DNA from: Acidobacteriaceae bacterium
GTDB lineage: Bacteria; Acidobacteriota; Terriglobia; Terriglobales; Acidobacteriaceae
Assembly (NCBI GenBank): GCA_003152795.1
Contig: PMBA01000444.1
Location: forward strand, 7,562 to 13,123
DNA length: 5,562 nucleotides
Reading direction: 5' to 3'
The notes under the pieces were generated by a model that was not told where the DNA came from, did no database searches, and was given only the letters and a program-made list of their open reading frames with translations. Position numbers and translations under genes: made by a program. Of the stretch, positions 1 through 5,562 are shown piece after piece; within the stretch, counting starts at the first letter, position 1, and each line of letters starts with the position of its first letter.

Positions 1-1755
1 GATCTTGAACTGAACGTGCTGGTCGGCATTGACGACGTCACCGCCAAGGTAAAAGCCGCCGCCCCGGCAACCATGTCCACCGCCGACGCCGGTCAGGCCC
101 AGCGCTCCGCCATGAGCGCCATCGAAAAAGAATGCGCTACTTCGACCGGCCTGCGCTGCGACGTGGTCACGCTCTACTCGGGCGAAGTCTACAACCTCTA
201 CAGGTACAAGAAATACACCGATGTCCGCCTGGTGTTTGCGCCCGAGTTTGCAGCGGCGTTTTTCGGCGGCGATCCCGACAACTTCACCTTCCCGCGCTAT
301 GACCTCGACATTACGTTTTTCCGTATCTACGAGAACGACAAGCCCGTCCATCTCGACCATTACCTGCAATGGTCGAAAACCGGTGTCAAGGATGGCGACC
401 TGATTTTCGTTTCCGGCCACCCTGGAGGCACGGATCGCCTGAAAACCGTGGCCCAGCTGCAGTTCTTGAAGAACGTGGCTTATCCGGCCTTCCTTGCCTT
501 CTGCAAGCGGCGAATCGACATGCTGCAGAAGTTCAGTGCGGAGTCGCCCGAGAACGCGCGCATCGCGCAGGAAGACATCTTCGGAATACAGAATTCACAG
601 AAGGCGATTAACGGCCAGGAAGAAGGATTACAGGACCCGTCGGTACTCAAACAGATTGACGCCGCCGAGCGCGAGCGCGAAAAGGCTTTCGTCGCGAAGC
701 ATCCAGGCGAACCCAACCCCTGGGAAGAAATCTCCAACGCCACCAAGGTGAACCGCGAGATTTATGACCGGCTTGTCTATCTCGAACGCATGCGCGGTTT
801 CGGTTCCGACCTGACGGGATACGCCCGGACTCTGGTGCGCGTCGCAAGCGAAAAGTCAAAACCTAACGGCGACCGCCTCCGCGAGTATCGCGACTCCGCC
901 CTGCCCTCCCTGGAGCAACAGCTGTTCAGCGCTGCTCCCGTCTACAAGAATCTTGAGACTGCGACTTTGGCCGACTCCATGGCCCAGATGCAGGCAGCCC
1001 TGGGACCCGACGATACGGCTGTGAAAGTGGCGCTGGGCGGCAAGTCTCCAGGAGAGACTGCCAAGGCGCTGATCGCCGGTACCAAACTGGATGACGTGGC
1101 CGTCCGCAAACAACTCTATGAGGGCGGAAAGACGGCCGTGGACGCGAGTACCGATCCGCTCATCGTGCTGATGCGCAGCGTCGATTCCGAGGCGCGAGCC
1201 CTGCGCAAGCGCTACGACGACGAGGTCGATGCGGTGGTGCGTCGCGACGGCGCAACCATTGCTCGAGCGCGCTTTGCTCAAGCGGGCTTCACCCAGCCTC
1301 CGGACGCCACCTTCACGCTGCGCCTGAGTTATGGCACGGTCAAGGGGTATGAGGAGAATGGGAAAAAGGTGCCGTACTTCACCACCTTCAGCGGCGCCTT
1401 CCAGCATGCTGACGAGCACGGCGGTAAGCCTCCGTACGATCTCGCCGCCAGTTGGTTGAAGATGAAATCGAAACTCCATCTCGAGACGCCACTGAATTAT
1501 GTTTCCACCGCGGATATCATCGGCGGCAACTCCGGCAGCCCCACCGTGAATAAAGCGGGTGAAGTAGTCGGAATCATCTTCGATGGCAATATCCAGTCGT
1601 TGGTTTTGAACTTCTACTACGACGACCGCCAGTCGCGGGCTGTGCACGTCGATTCGCTCGGCATCATCGAAGCGCTGCACAACATTTACGGCGCCGACGC
1701 ACTGGCCAACGAACTGACCGGCGCGAAAGCGGCAGCCAAGGCGGTGGGCGAATAG
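1..1755 (+). CDS. S46 family dipeptidyl-peptidase (DPP7/DPP11-type), N terminus cut off by window edge
   Basis: Serine exopeptidase of the S46 family, which removes dipeptides from the N termini of peptides, normally in the periplasm or at the cell surface. The frame is open from base 1, so the GTG at 16 is internal and not the real start. About 584 residues are visible; from the position of the catalytic Ser in known DPPs, roughly 140 residues are missing, including the signal peptide and the segment with the catalytic His. Visible hallmarks are GGDPDNFTFPRY at 268-303, followed by the likely catalytic Asp (codon 307-309, RYDLDITFFRIY), the SYGTVKGY segment near 1327-1350, and GGNSGSP with the nucleophile Ser at 1531-1533. 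Eighteen residues after that Ser lies Gly (1585-1587, IIFDGN), the position that is Gly in DPP7 and Arg in acid-specific DPP11. This favours a DPP7-like preference for hydrophobic P1 residues (inference). The protein ends at TAG 1753-1755. It converges on the minus-strand cluster and appears functionally unrelated to it. Family call very secure, specificity tentative. Confidence 0.95.
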   Translation, partial: DLELNVLVGIDDVTAKVKAAAPATMSTADAGQAQRSAMSAIEKECATSTGLRCDVVTLYSGEVYNLYRYKKYTDVRLVFAPEFAAAFFGGDPDNFTFPRYDLDITFFRIYENDKPVHLDHYLQWSKTGVKDGDLIFVSGHPGGTDRLKTVAQLQFLKNVAYPAFLAFCKRRIDMLQKFSAESPENARIAQEDIFGIQNSQKAINGQEEGLQDPSVLKQIDAAEREREKAFVAKHPGEPNPWEEISNATKVNREIYDRLVYLERMRGFGSDLTGYARTLVRVASEKSKPNGDRLREYRDSALPSLEQQLFSAAPVYKNLETATLADSMAQMQAALGPDDTAVKVALGGKSPGETAKALIAGTKLDDVAVRKQLYEGGKTAVDASTDPLIVLMRSVDSEARALRKRYDDEVDAVVRRDGATIARARFAQAGFTQPPDATFTLRLSYGTVKGYEENGKKVPYFTTFSGAFQHADEHGGKPPYDLAASWLKMKSKLHLETPLNYVSTADIIGGNSGSPTVNKAGEVVGIIFDGNIQSLVLNFYYDDRQSRAVHVDSLGIIEALHNIYGADALANELTGAKAAAKAVGE

Positions 1756-1762
1756 AGCCTGA

Positions 1763-1796
1763 AGGTCGCCGCGCCGGCCAGCGACCTCGCATTTTC
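1763..1796 (+). terminator. Probable intrinsic terminator of the S46 peptidase gene
   Basis: Perfect 7-base inverted repeat AGGTCGC (1763-1769) / GCGACCT (1781-1787) with an 11-base GC-rich loop, starting 7 bases after the peptidase stop codon. A short T run (ATTTT, 1791-1795) follows three bases after the stem. The T run is short and slightly offset, so termination may be moderate. On the minus strand no T tract follows the stem, so it serves the plus-strand gene better than the converging amidohydrolase gene. I found no convincing terminator for the latter in the rest of the spacer to 1914. Confidence 0.6.
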
Positions 1797-1914
1797 GCCA
1801 CAGGGGACCAAGAGGAACACCGGGAAAAGACCCGCTTGATGCGATCCAGAGGGCAACACGATCGGATTGTGGCAGGACAAAGCATGACTGCCTGAGAGTC
1901 GAACTGAGCGCACA

Positions 1915-2757
1915 CTACTCCGGCCACAGCGAAGCTGCCGTCTTGCTCAGTATCTGCGCCCGCATTTCATCGCGAATCGGCAGAGTCTTGAATTCCTCCA
2001 GATTCTGCCCGACGTCCTCAACTCCGGGACTCGGCCAGTCCGTGCCAAACAGAGTCTTGTGCGCGATTTCATCGAGTCGCGGAAAATAAGTCAGCAGCGC
2101 CTTCGGCGGAATGCCGCTGATGTCGAGATACATGTTGGGGTGTCGGCGGAGGAGAAAAAATGCGGTGTTCATCCACAGTGGGCGGCCGCCGTGTGCCAGC
2201 ACTATCTTGAGCTTCGGGAAATCGACCGCGACGTCGTCAAGGTAAATCGGGTCGCCGTATTTATTGCGCGCCCCAGGAAAAATGGACGTCCCGGTGTGGA
2301 ACATGACGGGAATTCCATTGGCCTCGGCCGCGCGGTAGATGATTTCGAGTTCCTTGACCCCGTTCAAATAATCGTTCGGAAACAGCAGTTGATGCGGCGG
2401 GTGGATCTTGATCATGCGAATCCCGAGGCGCAGGATGTGCTCGACATCGGCCATGATGTTCGTAGTGTGCCGCGGATGCACGCTGCCGCAGGAAATCAAT
2501 CGCCTGGGATCGTGCCTGGTGTAGTCGGCGACGAACTGGTTGACCGCGGACGTCAAGCCGATCACTTCCGGAGCGACGTAGTTGATCAGCACAGCGCGGT
2601 CAACTCCGCAACGGTCCAGATATTTCAGGAAGGCCGCGGGAGATTGGGAATACCCGGCAATCTCATCGAAATTGGCGCGCTTGCCCTTGATCAATGCAAG
2701 CGCCTGCGGCTTCATCAGTTCGATCGGTTCGATATGAATGTGGCAGTCGGTGATCAT
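1915..2757 (-). CDS. Amidohydrolase-2 family metal-dependent hydrolase (TIM barrel)
   Basis: 280-residue cytoplasmic hydrolase of the amidohydrolase superfamily, amidohydrolase-2 group (the group of ACMSD-like decarboxylases and assorted hydrolases), normal length for the family. The metal-site motifs appear in the expected order: DCHIH at the N terminus (His6, His8), VMFHTGTS with His154, VLAHGG with His189, and LFGTDWPSP with the catalytic Asp240. Segment IKIHPPHQ (116-122) sits at the end of a central strand. The exact substrate cannot be read from sequence; hydrolysis or decarboxylation of a carboxylated or lactone-type compound is possible. The ATG at 2755-2757 begins immediately before the HxH strand, as usual for this group, so the start is good, although only a weak GAGAA lies upstream. 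It reads in the same direction as the aryl-CoA genes, but 130 bases of repeat-rich spacer separate it from the rhodanese, so it may have its own promoter. Family secure, role unknown. Confidence 0.9.
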   Translation of the reverse strand: MITDCHIHIEPIELMKPQALALIKGKRANFDEIAGYSQSPAAFLKYLDRCGVDRAVLINYVAPEVIGLTSAVNQFVADYTRHDPRRLISCGSVHPRHTTNIMADVEHILRLGIRMIKIHPPHQLLFPNDYLNGVKELEIIYRAAEANGIPVMFHTGTSIFPGARNKYGDPIYLDDVAVDFPKLKIVLAHGGRPLWMNTAFFLLRRHPNMYLDISGIPPKALLTYFPRLDEIAHKTLFGTDWPSPGVEDVGQNLEEFKTLPIRDEMRAQILSKTAASLWPE

Positions 2758-2766
2758 GAACGTTTG

Positions 2767-2787
2767 TCAGTTCTCAGTGATCGGTGG
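2767..2787. repeat. Three degenerate heptamer units (TCAGTTC, TCAGTGA, TCGGTGG)
   Basis: Three consecutive 7-base units share the pattern TCrGTkn: 2767-2773, 2774-2780 and 2781-2787. On the minus strand this reads as ACTGA-type heptamers immediately upstream of the amidohydrolase start (2757), spanning its ribosome-binding region. Heptamer short tandem repeats of this kind occur between genes in some bacterial genomes. With only three degenerate copies, chance cannot be excluded from this window alone. Confidence 0.4.
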
Positions 2788-2813
2788 CCAACTCATGAAT
2801 GGGTTTTGGGAAC

Positions 2814-2867
2814 GGCACGGCTTCAGCCCTGCCGCCCAGCGTCACAAAACATGCGGGCTTTAGGCCC
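2814..2867. repeat. Two adjacent hairpins, probable dispersed intergenic repeat element
   Basis: First hairpin: GGCACGGCT (2814-2822) faces AGCCCTGCC (2825-2833), a 9-base inverted repeat with one C/C mismatch and a TTCA tip. Second hairpin: GGGC (2855-2858) faces GCCC (2864-2867) around TTTAG, within GCGGGCTTTAGGCCCTGAGG. The first lies midway between the rhodanese stop (2888) and the amidohydrolase start (2757); the second is 20 bases beyond the rhodanese stop. Neither is followed by a T tract on the minus strand, so simple intrinsic termination is a poor fit, although the second stem could weakly attenuate read-through. The two-hairpin arrangement resembles palindromic intergenic repeats I associate with acidobacterial genomes; that identification is from memory and unverified. 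Confidence 0.45.
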
Positions 2868-2887
2868 TGAGGACCGGACATAACGCC

Positions 2888-3211
2888 CTAATACAACGGC
2901 ACTTTCGGATCCACTGTCCGCGCCCAGCCGTCGATTCCGCCGCGCATGGATTGAACATTTTCGTATCCCTGCTGACGCAACCAGTTGGTGACGCTCAACG
3001 AGCGCACACCGTGATGGCACAGCACCACAATGTGATGGTCGGGGTCGAGTTCCTGGTGAGCGCGCGTCGGAATGTCGCCCATCGGAATATGCTTTGCCCC
3101 TTCGATGCGTGAGGCCGCGCATTCCCAAGGCTCGCGAACATCGAGCAGAGTAAATGTTGCCCCGCTCTTCTGCAGCGCCTTGACTTGCCCGGGAGAAATT
3201 TCGAAGTCCAT
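2888..3211 (-). CDS. Single-domain rhodanese-like sulfurtransferase
   Basis: 107-residue stand-alone rhodanese domain (GlpE/PspE-sized), cytoplasmic, no signal peptide. Rhodaneses move sulfane sulfur from a donor to an acceptor through a persulfide on the active-site Cys. Visible here are LLDVREPWE (residues 22-30), the IEGAKHIPMGDI segment, and the catalytic loop CHHGVRS with Cys65 as the persulfide carrier, followed by the C-terminal MRGGIDGW signature. All key residues are present, so it should be active. I chose the ATG at 3209-3211, which places the first strand (DFEISPGQV) right after Met. A GTG four codons upstream (3221-3223) is in frame and would give 111 residues. Neither has a clear Shine-Dalgarno. 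A 15-base palindrome lies just upstream. About 96 bases separate it from the membrane protein gene, so co-transcription is possible but not shown. The physiological sulfur donor and acceptor are unknown. Confidence 0.9.
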   Translation of the reverse strand: MDFEISPGQVKALQKSGATFTLLDVREPWECAASRIEGAKHIPMGDIPTRAHQELDPDHHIVVLCHHGVRSLSVTNWLRQQGYENVQSMRGGIDGWARTVDPKVPLY

Positions 3212-3228
3212 AGTTTGATTCACAGTTT

Positions 3229-3243
3229 GGCCAAGACTTGGCC
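3229..3243. promoter_or_regulatory. Perfect 15-base palindrome upstream of the rhodanese gene (possible operator)
   Basis: GGCCAAG (3229-3235), A (3236), CTTGGCC (3237-3243): perfect 7-base arms around one central base. The one-base centre makes it an unlikely RNA hairpin but a good shape for a dimeric DNA-binding protein. It lies 17 bases upstream of the ATG at 3211 and only 5 bases upstream of the alternative GTG at 3223. A further CCAGCTGG palindrome (3245-3252) follows almost directly. No protein is assigned; the regulatory role is inference. Confidence 0.4.
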
Positions 3244-3307
3244 GCCAGCTGGACTCAAGCGTGGGGTGTCAGGTCCAGTGAAACCCCAACCGTCCAAATG
3301 ATCGCAC

Positions 3308-3757
3308 CTATACTGCGTCCTTCTTGCGGAGCTCCCCCACCCCTCCCAGCGTCGTCAGGCTCACCAGCGCGGCCAGCGCCCAAAGCGCACCAGTCCCGAT
3401 ACGAGCGGTCCGCACATCGGCGGACGGAATGTTGCTCCACAGCGTCAACCCGCACCCGACCACAAAATTGATGACGAGAATGCCGAAAAACAGACGCTCG
3501 CGCGGACAACGCGTGTCGAGCGCCAGCCCCGCCAGCAACAGTATCCACACCAGGTAGGTCGCGGCGGTCCAGAAGTCGTGCGGCCAGTCATATTGGTTGC
3601 GGATGACGTGGCTGAACGAAATCCACGCGAAGTAAGCACAGCCGAGAAAGCCTGCTACACCCCACAAGGGCGTCCGGCACAGCAGGTGGCCGGAACGGTA
3701 GGGTTGATTCGCTCCGGGCTTGGCAGCAGTCTTCACGTCTTCTATTTGCCTGTCCAT
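3308..3757 (-). CDS. Four-helix integral membrane protein, family not recognised
   Basis: 149-residue protein with a hydrophilic N terminus of about 30 residues and four predicted hydrophobic helices at roughly 31-51 (LWGVAGFLGCAYFAWISF), 62-81 (FWTAATYLVWILLLAGLA), 88-108 (LFFGILVINFVVGCGLTL) and 117-138 (GALWALAALVSLTTL), ending in a short charged tail (ELRKKDAV). It therefore sits in the inner membrane, probably with both ends on the same side. I do not recognise a family, and no catalytic motif stands out. Cys27, Cys40, Cys84 and Cys102, and His24, His50 and His60, are the only obvious potential ligands. Its ATG (3755-3757) lies inside the last codons of the enoyl-CoA hydratase gene, in another frame, giving a 16-base overlap. 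No Shine-Dalgarno is visible, so translation probably depends on the upstream gene. This ties it to the aryl-CoA genes by position, but a direct role in the pathway is not shown. Confidence 0.7.
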   Translation of the reverse strand: MDRQIEDVKTAAKPGANQPYRSGHLLCRTPLWGVAGFLGCAYFAWISFSHVIRNQYDWPHDFWTAATYLVWILLLAGLALDTRCPRERLFFGILVINFVVGCGLTLWSNIPSADVRTARIGTGALWALAALVSLTTLGGVGELRKKDAV

Positions 3758-4518
3758 TTCGGTGGTCGTTTGTCGAGGAAGGCAATGATACCCTCGCGCG
3801 CGTCCGCGGTCGAGACGAGTTCATCGAGATAGATCTTCTCCGCACGTGCCAGCCCTTTGTCAAAGTGGATCGAGTCCCACGCGTAGATCGCCTTCTTGGC
3901 GAGCGCGAGCGCGATGGGGCTCAGTTTGCGGAGATCATCCAGCGTCCGCTCAACAACCGATTCGAGTTCCTCAGCCGCTGCAGCTTGCGTCGCCAGGCCC
4001 ATCGCGGCCGATTCCTCCCCCGAGAACTGGCGTCCAGTGAGAATAAGTTCCGCGGCGCGCTTCTGCCCAATGAGCATGCCGAGCGCTACCGCCGCAACCG
4101 GTGGATAGCATCCCAACTTGATTTCAGGAAACCCCCATGTGGCATCACGCGCCGTGTAAACCATATCGCAGACGGCGGCGAGTTCCGCGCCCCCACCAAG
4201 ACACGCGCCCCGAACCGCGGCAATGGTGACCTTGCGCGAGGCGACGATGGCGCGGATCACCGCGTGAAAGCTCGCGAGCATCTCATGAACCTGCTCGGGG
4301 ACGTGGGCTTTGATGTCCACTCCCGCGGAAAAGGCGTGAGCGCGGCCCTGGAAAACAATTGCCGCAACGTCAGTGCGAGATTCGATTTCCGCGAGCACAC
4401 TCCGCAACTCGTGCATCATCGGGAGGTCGATTACATTGAGCGGAGGATTCTTCAGCGTTATACACGCAACCGGCGCATTAAGCTCAACCTCGAGCCGAGT
4501 TGTGGAGGTGGTCGTCAT
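3742..4518 (-). CDS. Enoyl-CoA hydratase/isomerase (crotonase fold), cyclohexadiene-carbonyl-CoA hydratase-like
   Basis: 258-residue cytoplasmic crotonase, full length. Members bind acyl-CoA and usually add water to a C=C bond next to the thioester. The first oxyanion-hole segment is AFSAGVDIK (62-70). The second, CLGGGAE (106-112), carries Glu112, and FPEIKLG carries Glu132. These two Glu are 20 residues apart, as are Glu144 and Glu164 of rat enoyl-CoA hydratase, so true hydratase chemistry is likely. After the second Glu the sequence runs LGCYPPVAAV instead of the usual LGTIPGAGGTQ. This PPVAA loop, with AHVPEQVHEM after the first oxyanion motif, resembles hydratases annotated as cyclohexa-1,5-dienecarbonyl-CoA hydratase (Dch-like). 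That resemblance is from memory. The gene begins 27 bases after the BoxB-like stop and its end overlaps the membrane protein gene by 16 bases, so an operon is likely. The ATG at 4516-4518 has only a weak GGCAAG upstream. The general family is certain; the ring-hydratase assignment is moderate. Confidence 0.85.
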   Translation of the reverse strand: MTTTSTTRLEVELNAPVACITLKNPPLNVIDLPMMHELRSVLAEIESRTDVAAIVFQGRAHAFSAGVDIKAHVPEQVHEMLASFHAVIRAIVASRKVTIAAVRGACLGGGAELAAVCDMVYTARDATWGFPEIKLGCYPPVAAVALGMLIGQKRAAELILTGRQFSGEESAAMGLATQAAAAEELESVVERTLDDLRKLSPIALALAKKAIYAWDSIHFDKGLARAEKIYLDELVSTADAREGIIAFLDKRPPKWTGK

Positions 4519-4545
4519 TCATCTTGCCACTCATTCGGTGCCTGA

Positions 4546-5562
4546 TTACAAGTTAATCGCCGACCTGCGCGGCTCGCCAATTGTGGACAGCGGATCGCGC
4601 GCGCCCTCTTTCTCTTTGATCCATTTCTTTTCGTTGCGGATGATGTCGAGCAGCAACTCTTTATCCTTCGCGCTGGGAAGATTCTCCTCACAGTGCTGCT
4701 CATAAGCGCGATCGTCCAACAATTCGCCGGTCTCGCAGTGGAACTTCTGCCCTGTCCACCGTCCGATGTTGCGGTTAAAGCGAATGTCGGGCGTGTAGAA
4801 CTTGTTCTCGCCCGGCTTCAAAAACGTGTTCAGGCGCTCCACCAATCCCGCAACCTCCTGCCGGTATAAGTGGCGGCTGTAGTCGTTGAGGTCGTCGAGG
4901 TCGGCGGCCTGATCGTTCTGCAGTTCGTCGTACCGGCCTTTGATTCCCCAGACGTAGGCCCAGTGCGCCGAAGAAGAATGATCGGTGCCGAAGAGGTCGA
5001 ACGAACTCGATATCCACTTGTTCAGGTATTTCTGCATGAGCCAGCGCGGGATTACGCCCGCCTCGACCACGCGCCGCAGGCCATCGTTGCCGGTTCCCAT
5101 GTGGAACGCTTCCTCGCGCAGCATGTACGAGGTCGAACGCCCGAGCGGCGCGAACGATGAATACTTCAGCATCTGAAGCTGAAACTTACCGTCGCGGTCC
5201 ACGAAATCGGTATAGGTGAAAAAGTCCAGCCAGTTATCGACGTCGACGTTGAAGGTGCCGAGCAGTCGTTTGTTCTCAAACGCCCGGCGCTCCAGCATTT
5301 TCTGGGCTTCCACCTTGCCCGACGATCCGAAGAAGTCGATGAGTAGGGCGCACATCTGCCATCCATGGCGCATCTCTTCGATCATCACGCGGGTCAGGGC
5401 GCGGCGATCCCATTCCGTGGGCGCGGTTTCAAACAGGTTGCGCTGTTGCTCCACGCTGGCAAATTCGGTGTCGCCCTGGTAGATGATCATATTCATCAAC
5501 GCGTCCCGCATCTGCTGCGTCGGAACCTGGCGCAGGTTCTCCCACTTGTTGCGGCCTTTGTA
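4546..5562 (-). CDS. boxB: BoxB-family di-iron aryl-CoA (benzoyl-CoA-type) epoxidase, N terminus cut off by window edge
   Basis: Ferritin-like di-iron oxygenase related to BoxB, which with the reductase BoxA epoxidises benzoyl-CoA at the 2,3 position in aerobic benzoate breakdown. The frame is open to base 5562 and 338 residues are visible. Counting from the internal Met at 5511, candidate iron ligands are Glu16 (QGDTEFASVEQQR), Glu46 and His49 (EEMRH), Asp105 (VDRDGKFQL), and Glu134 and His137 (EEAFH). Spacings of 30, 3, 59, 29 and 3 closely follow the ligand set I recall for Azoarcus BoxB (Glu120, Glu150, His153, Asp211, Glu240, His243). By that alignment about 87 residues are missing upstream. 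The TDHSSSAHWAYVWGIKGRY segment (176-194) is a conserved-looking stretch in the C-terminal half. It differs from classical BoxB at EEMRHGW and EEAFHMG and appears to end earlier, so the substrate may be another aryl-CoA. PaaA is a more distant alternative. An enoyl-CoA hydratase gene follows after 27 bases. Family strong, substrate tentative. Confidence 0.8.
   Translation of the reverse strand, partial: YKGRNKWENLRQVPTQQMRDALMNMIIYQGDTEFASVEQQRNLFETAPTEWDRRALTRVMIEEMRHGWQMCALLIDFFGSSGKVEAQKMLERRAFENKRLLGTFNVDVDNWLDFFTYTDFVDRDGKFQLQMLKYSSFAPLGRSTSYMLREEAFHMGTGNDGLRRVVEAGVIPRWLMQKYLNKWISSSFDLFGTDHSSSAHWAYVWGIKGRYDELQNDQAADLDDLNDYSRHLYRQEVAGLVERLNTFLKPGENKFYTPDIRFNRNIGRWTGQKFHCETGELLDDRAYEQHCEENLPSAKDKELLLDIIRNEKKWIKEKEGARDPLSTIGEPRRSAINL

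Noticed and set aside
856..1680. 274-codon open frame on the minus strand opposite the S46 peptidase
   Set aside because: It lies wholly antisense to a gene with unmistakable S46 motifs; its translation is rich in Arg, Val and His without any domain, as expected from a GC-rich shadow frame.
1821..1834. CGGG-AAAAGA-CCCG hairpin as terminator for the amidohydrolase
   Set aside because: Only a 4-base stem and no T tract on either strand; too weak to annotate.
1664..1927. Short minus-strand frames (75 and 87 codons) spanning the convergent spacer
   Set aside because: They overlap the peptidase 3' end and have Arg/Pro-rich low-information translations with no homology I recognise. The spacer is better explained by a terminator plus untranslated sequence.
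2059..2883. 274-codon open frame on the plus strand opposite the amidohydrolase
   Set aside because: It is antisense to a complete amidohydrolase with all metal ligands, and the translation shows no recognisable fold.
2823..3128. 101-codon minus-strand frame overlapping the rhodanese in another frame
   Set aside because: The rhodanese frame carries the full catalytic loop and fold; this one has no motif.
3249..3278. CTGGAC/GTCCAG inverted repeat in the rhodanese upstream spacer
   Set aside because: Six-base arms with an 18-base gap and no inner pairing; expected by chance in GC-rich sequence, and weaker than the neighbouring perfect palindrome.
3865..4545. 226-codon open frame on the plus strand opposite the enoyl-CoA hydratase
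   Set aside because: It is antisense to an intact crotonase gene; the sequence is Arg-rich and motif-free.

Overview
The window looks like chromosomal DNA of a GC-rich, aerobic soil-type heterotroph. The best guess is an acidobacterium (Terriglobia/Koribacter-like). This rests on three things: the S46 peptidase, the divergent BoxB-type oxygenase, and an intergenic segment with heptamer repeats and paired GGGCT/AGCCC hairpins that resembles intergenic repeats I associate with that group. No marker gene is present, so the taxonomy is inference. I see no rRNA, tRNA, CRISPR array, transposase or phage gene.

Layout. The plus strand from base 1 to 1755 carries the C-terminal part of an S46 dipeptidyl-peptidase. 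It has the catalytic Asp and Ser; the His-bearing N terminus lies off the window. A probable intrinsic terminator follows it. A convergent spacer of 159 bases (1756-1914) separates it from five genes that all read on the minus strand, in this order of transcription: (1) a BoxB-family di-iron aryl-CoA oxygenase, truncated at the right edge; (2) a crotonase-fold enoyl-CoA hydratase resembling cyclohexadiene-carbonyl-CoA hydratases; (3) a four-helix membrane protein of unknown family, whose start codon lies inside the hydratase gene; (4) a single-domain rhodanese; (5) an amidohydrolase-2 family metal-dependent hydrolase. The spacers of about 96 and 130 bases around the rhodanese contain a 15-base palindrome, a three-unit heptamer tract and two adjacent hairpins.

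How the genes may work together. The oxygenase and hydratase (27 bases apart) plausibly act on CoA thioesters in aromatic-acid breakdown. The oxygenase would epoxidise an aryl-CoA ring and the hydratase would add water to an unsaturated ring or chain product. This is not the textbook box operon as far as the window shows: no BoxA reductase or BoxC lyase is seen, though they could lie beyond base 5562. The membrane protein is tied to the pair by gene overlap only. The rhodanese and amidohydrolase are co-directional but separated by longer spacers and may be independent units. The S46 peptidase is a separate peptide-utilisation function.
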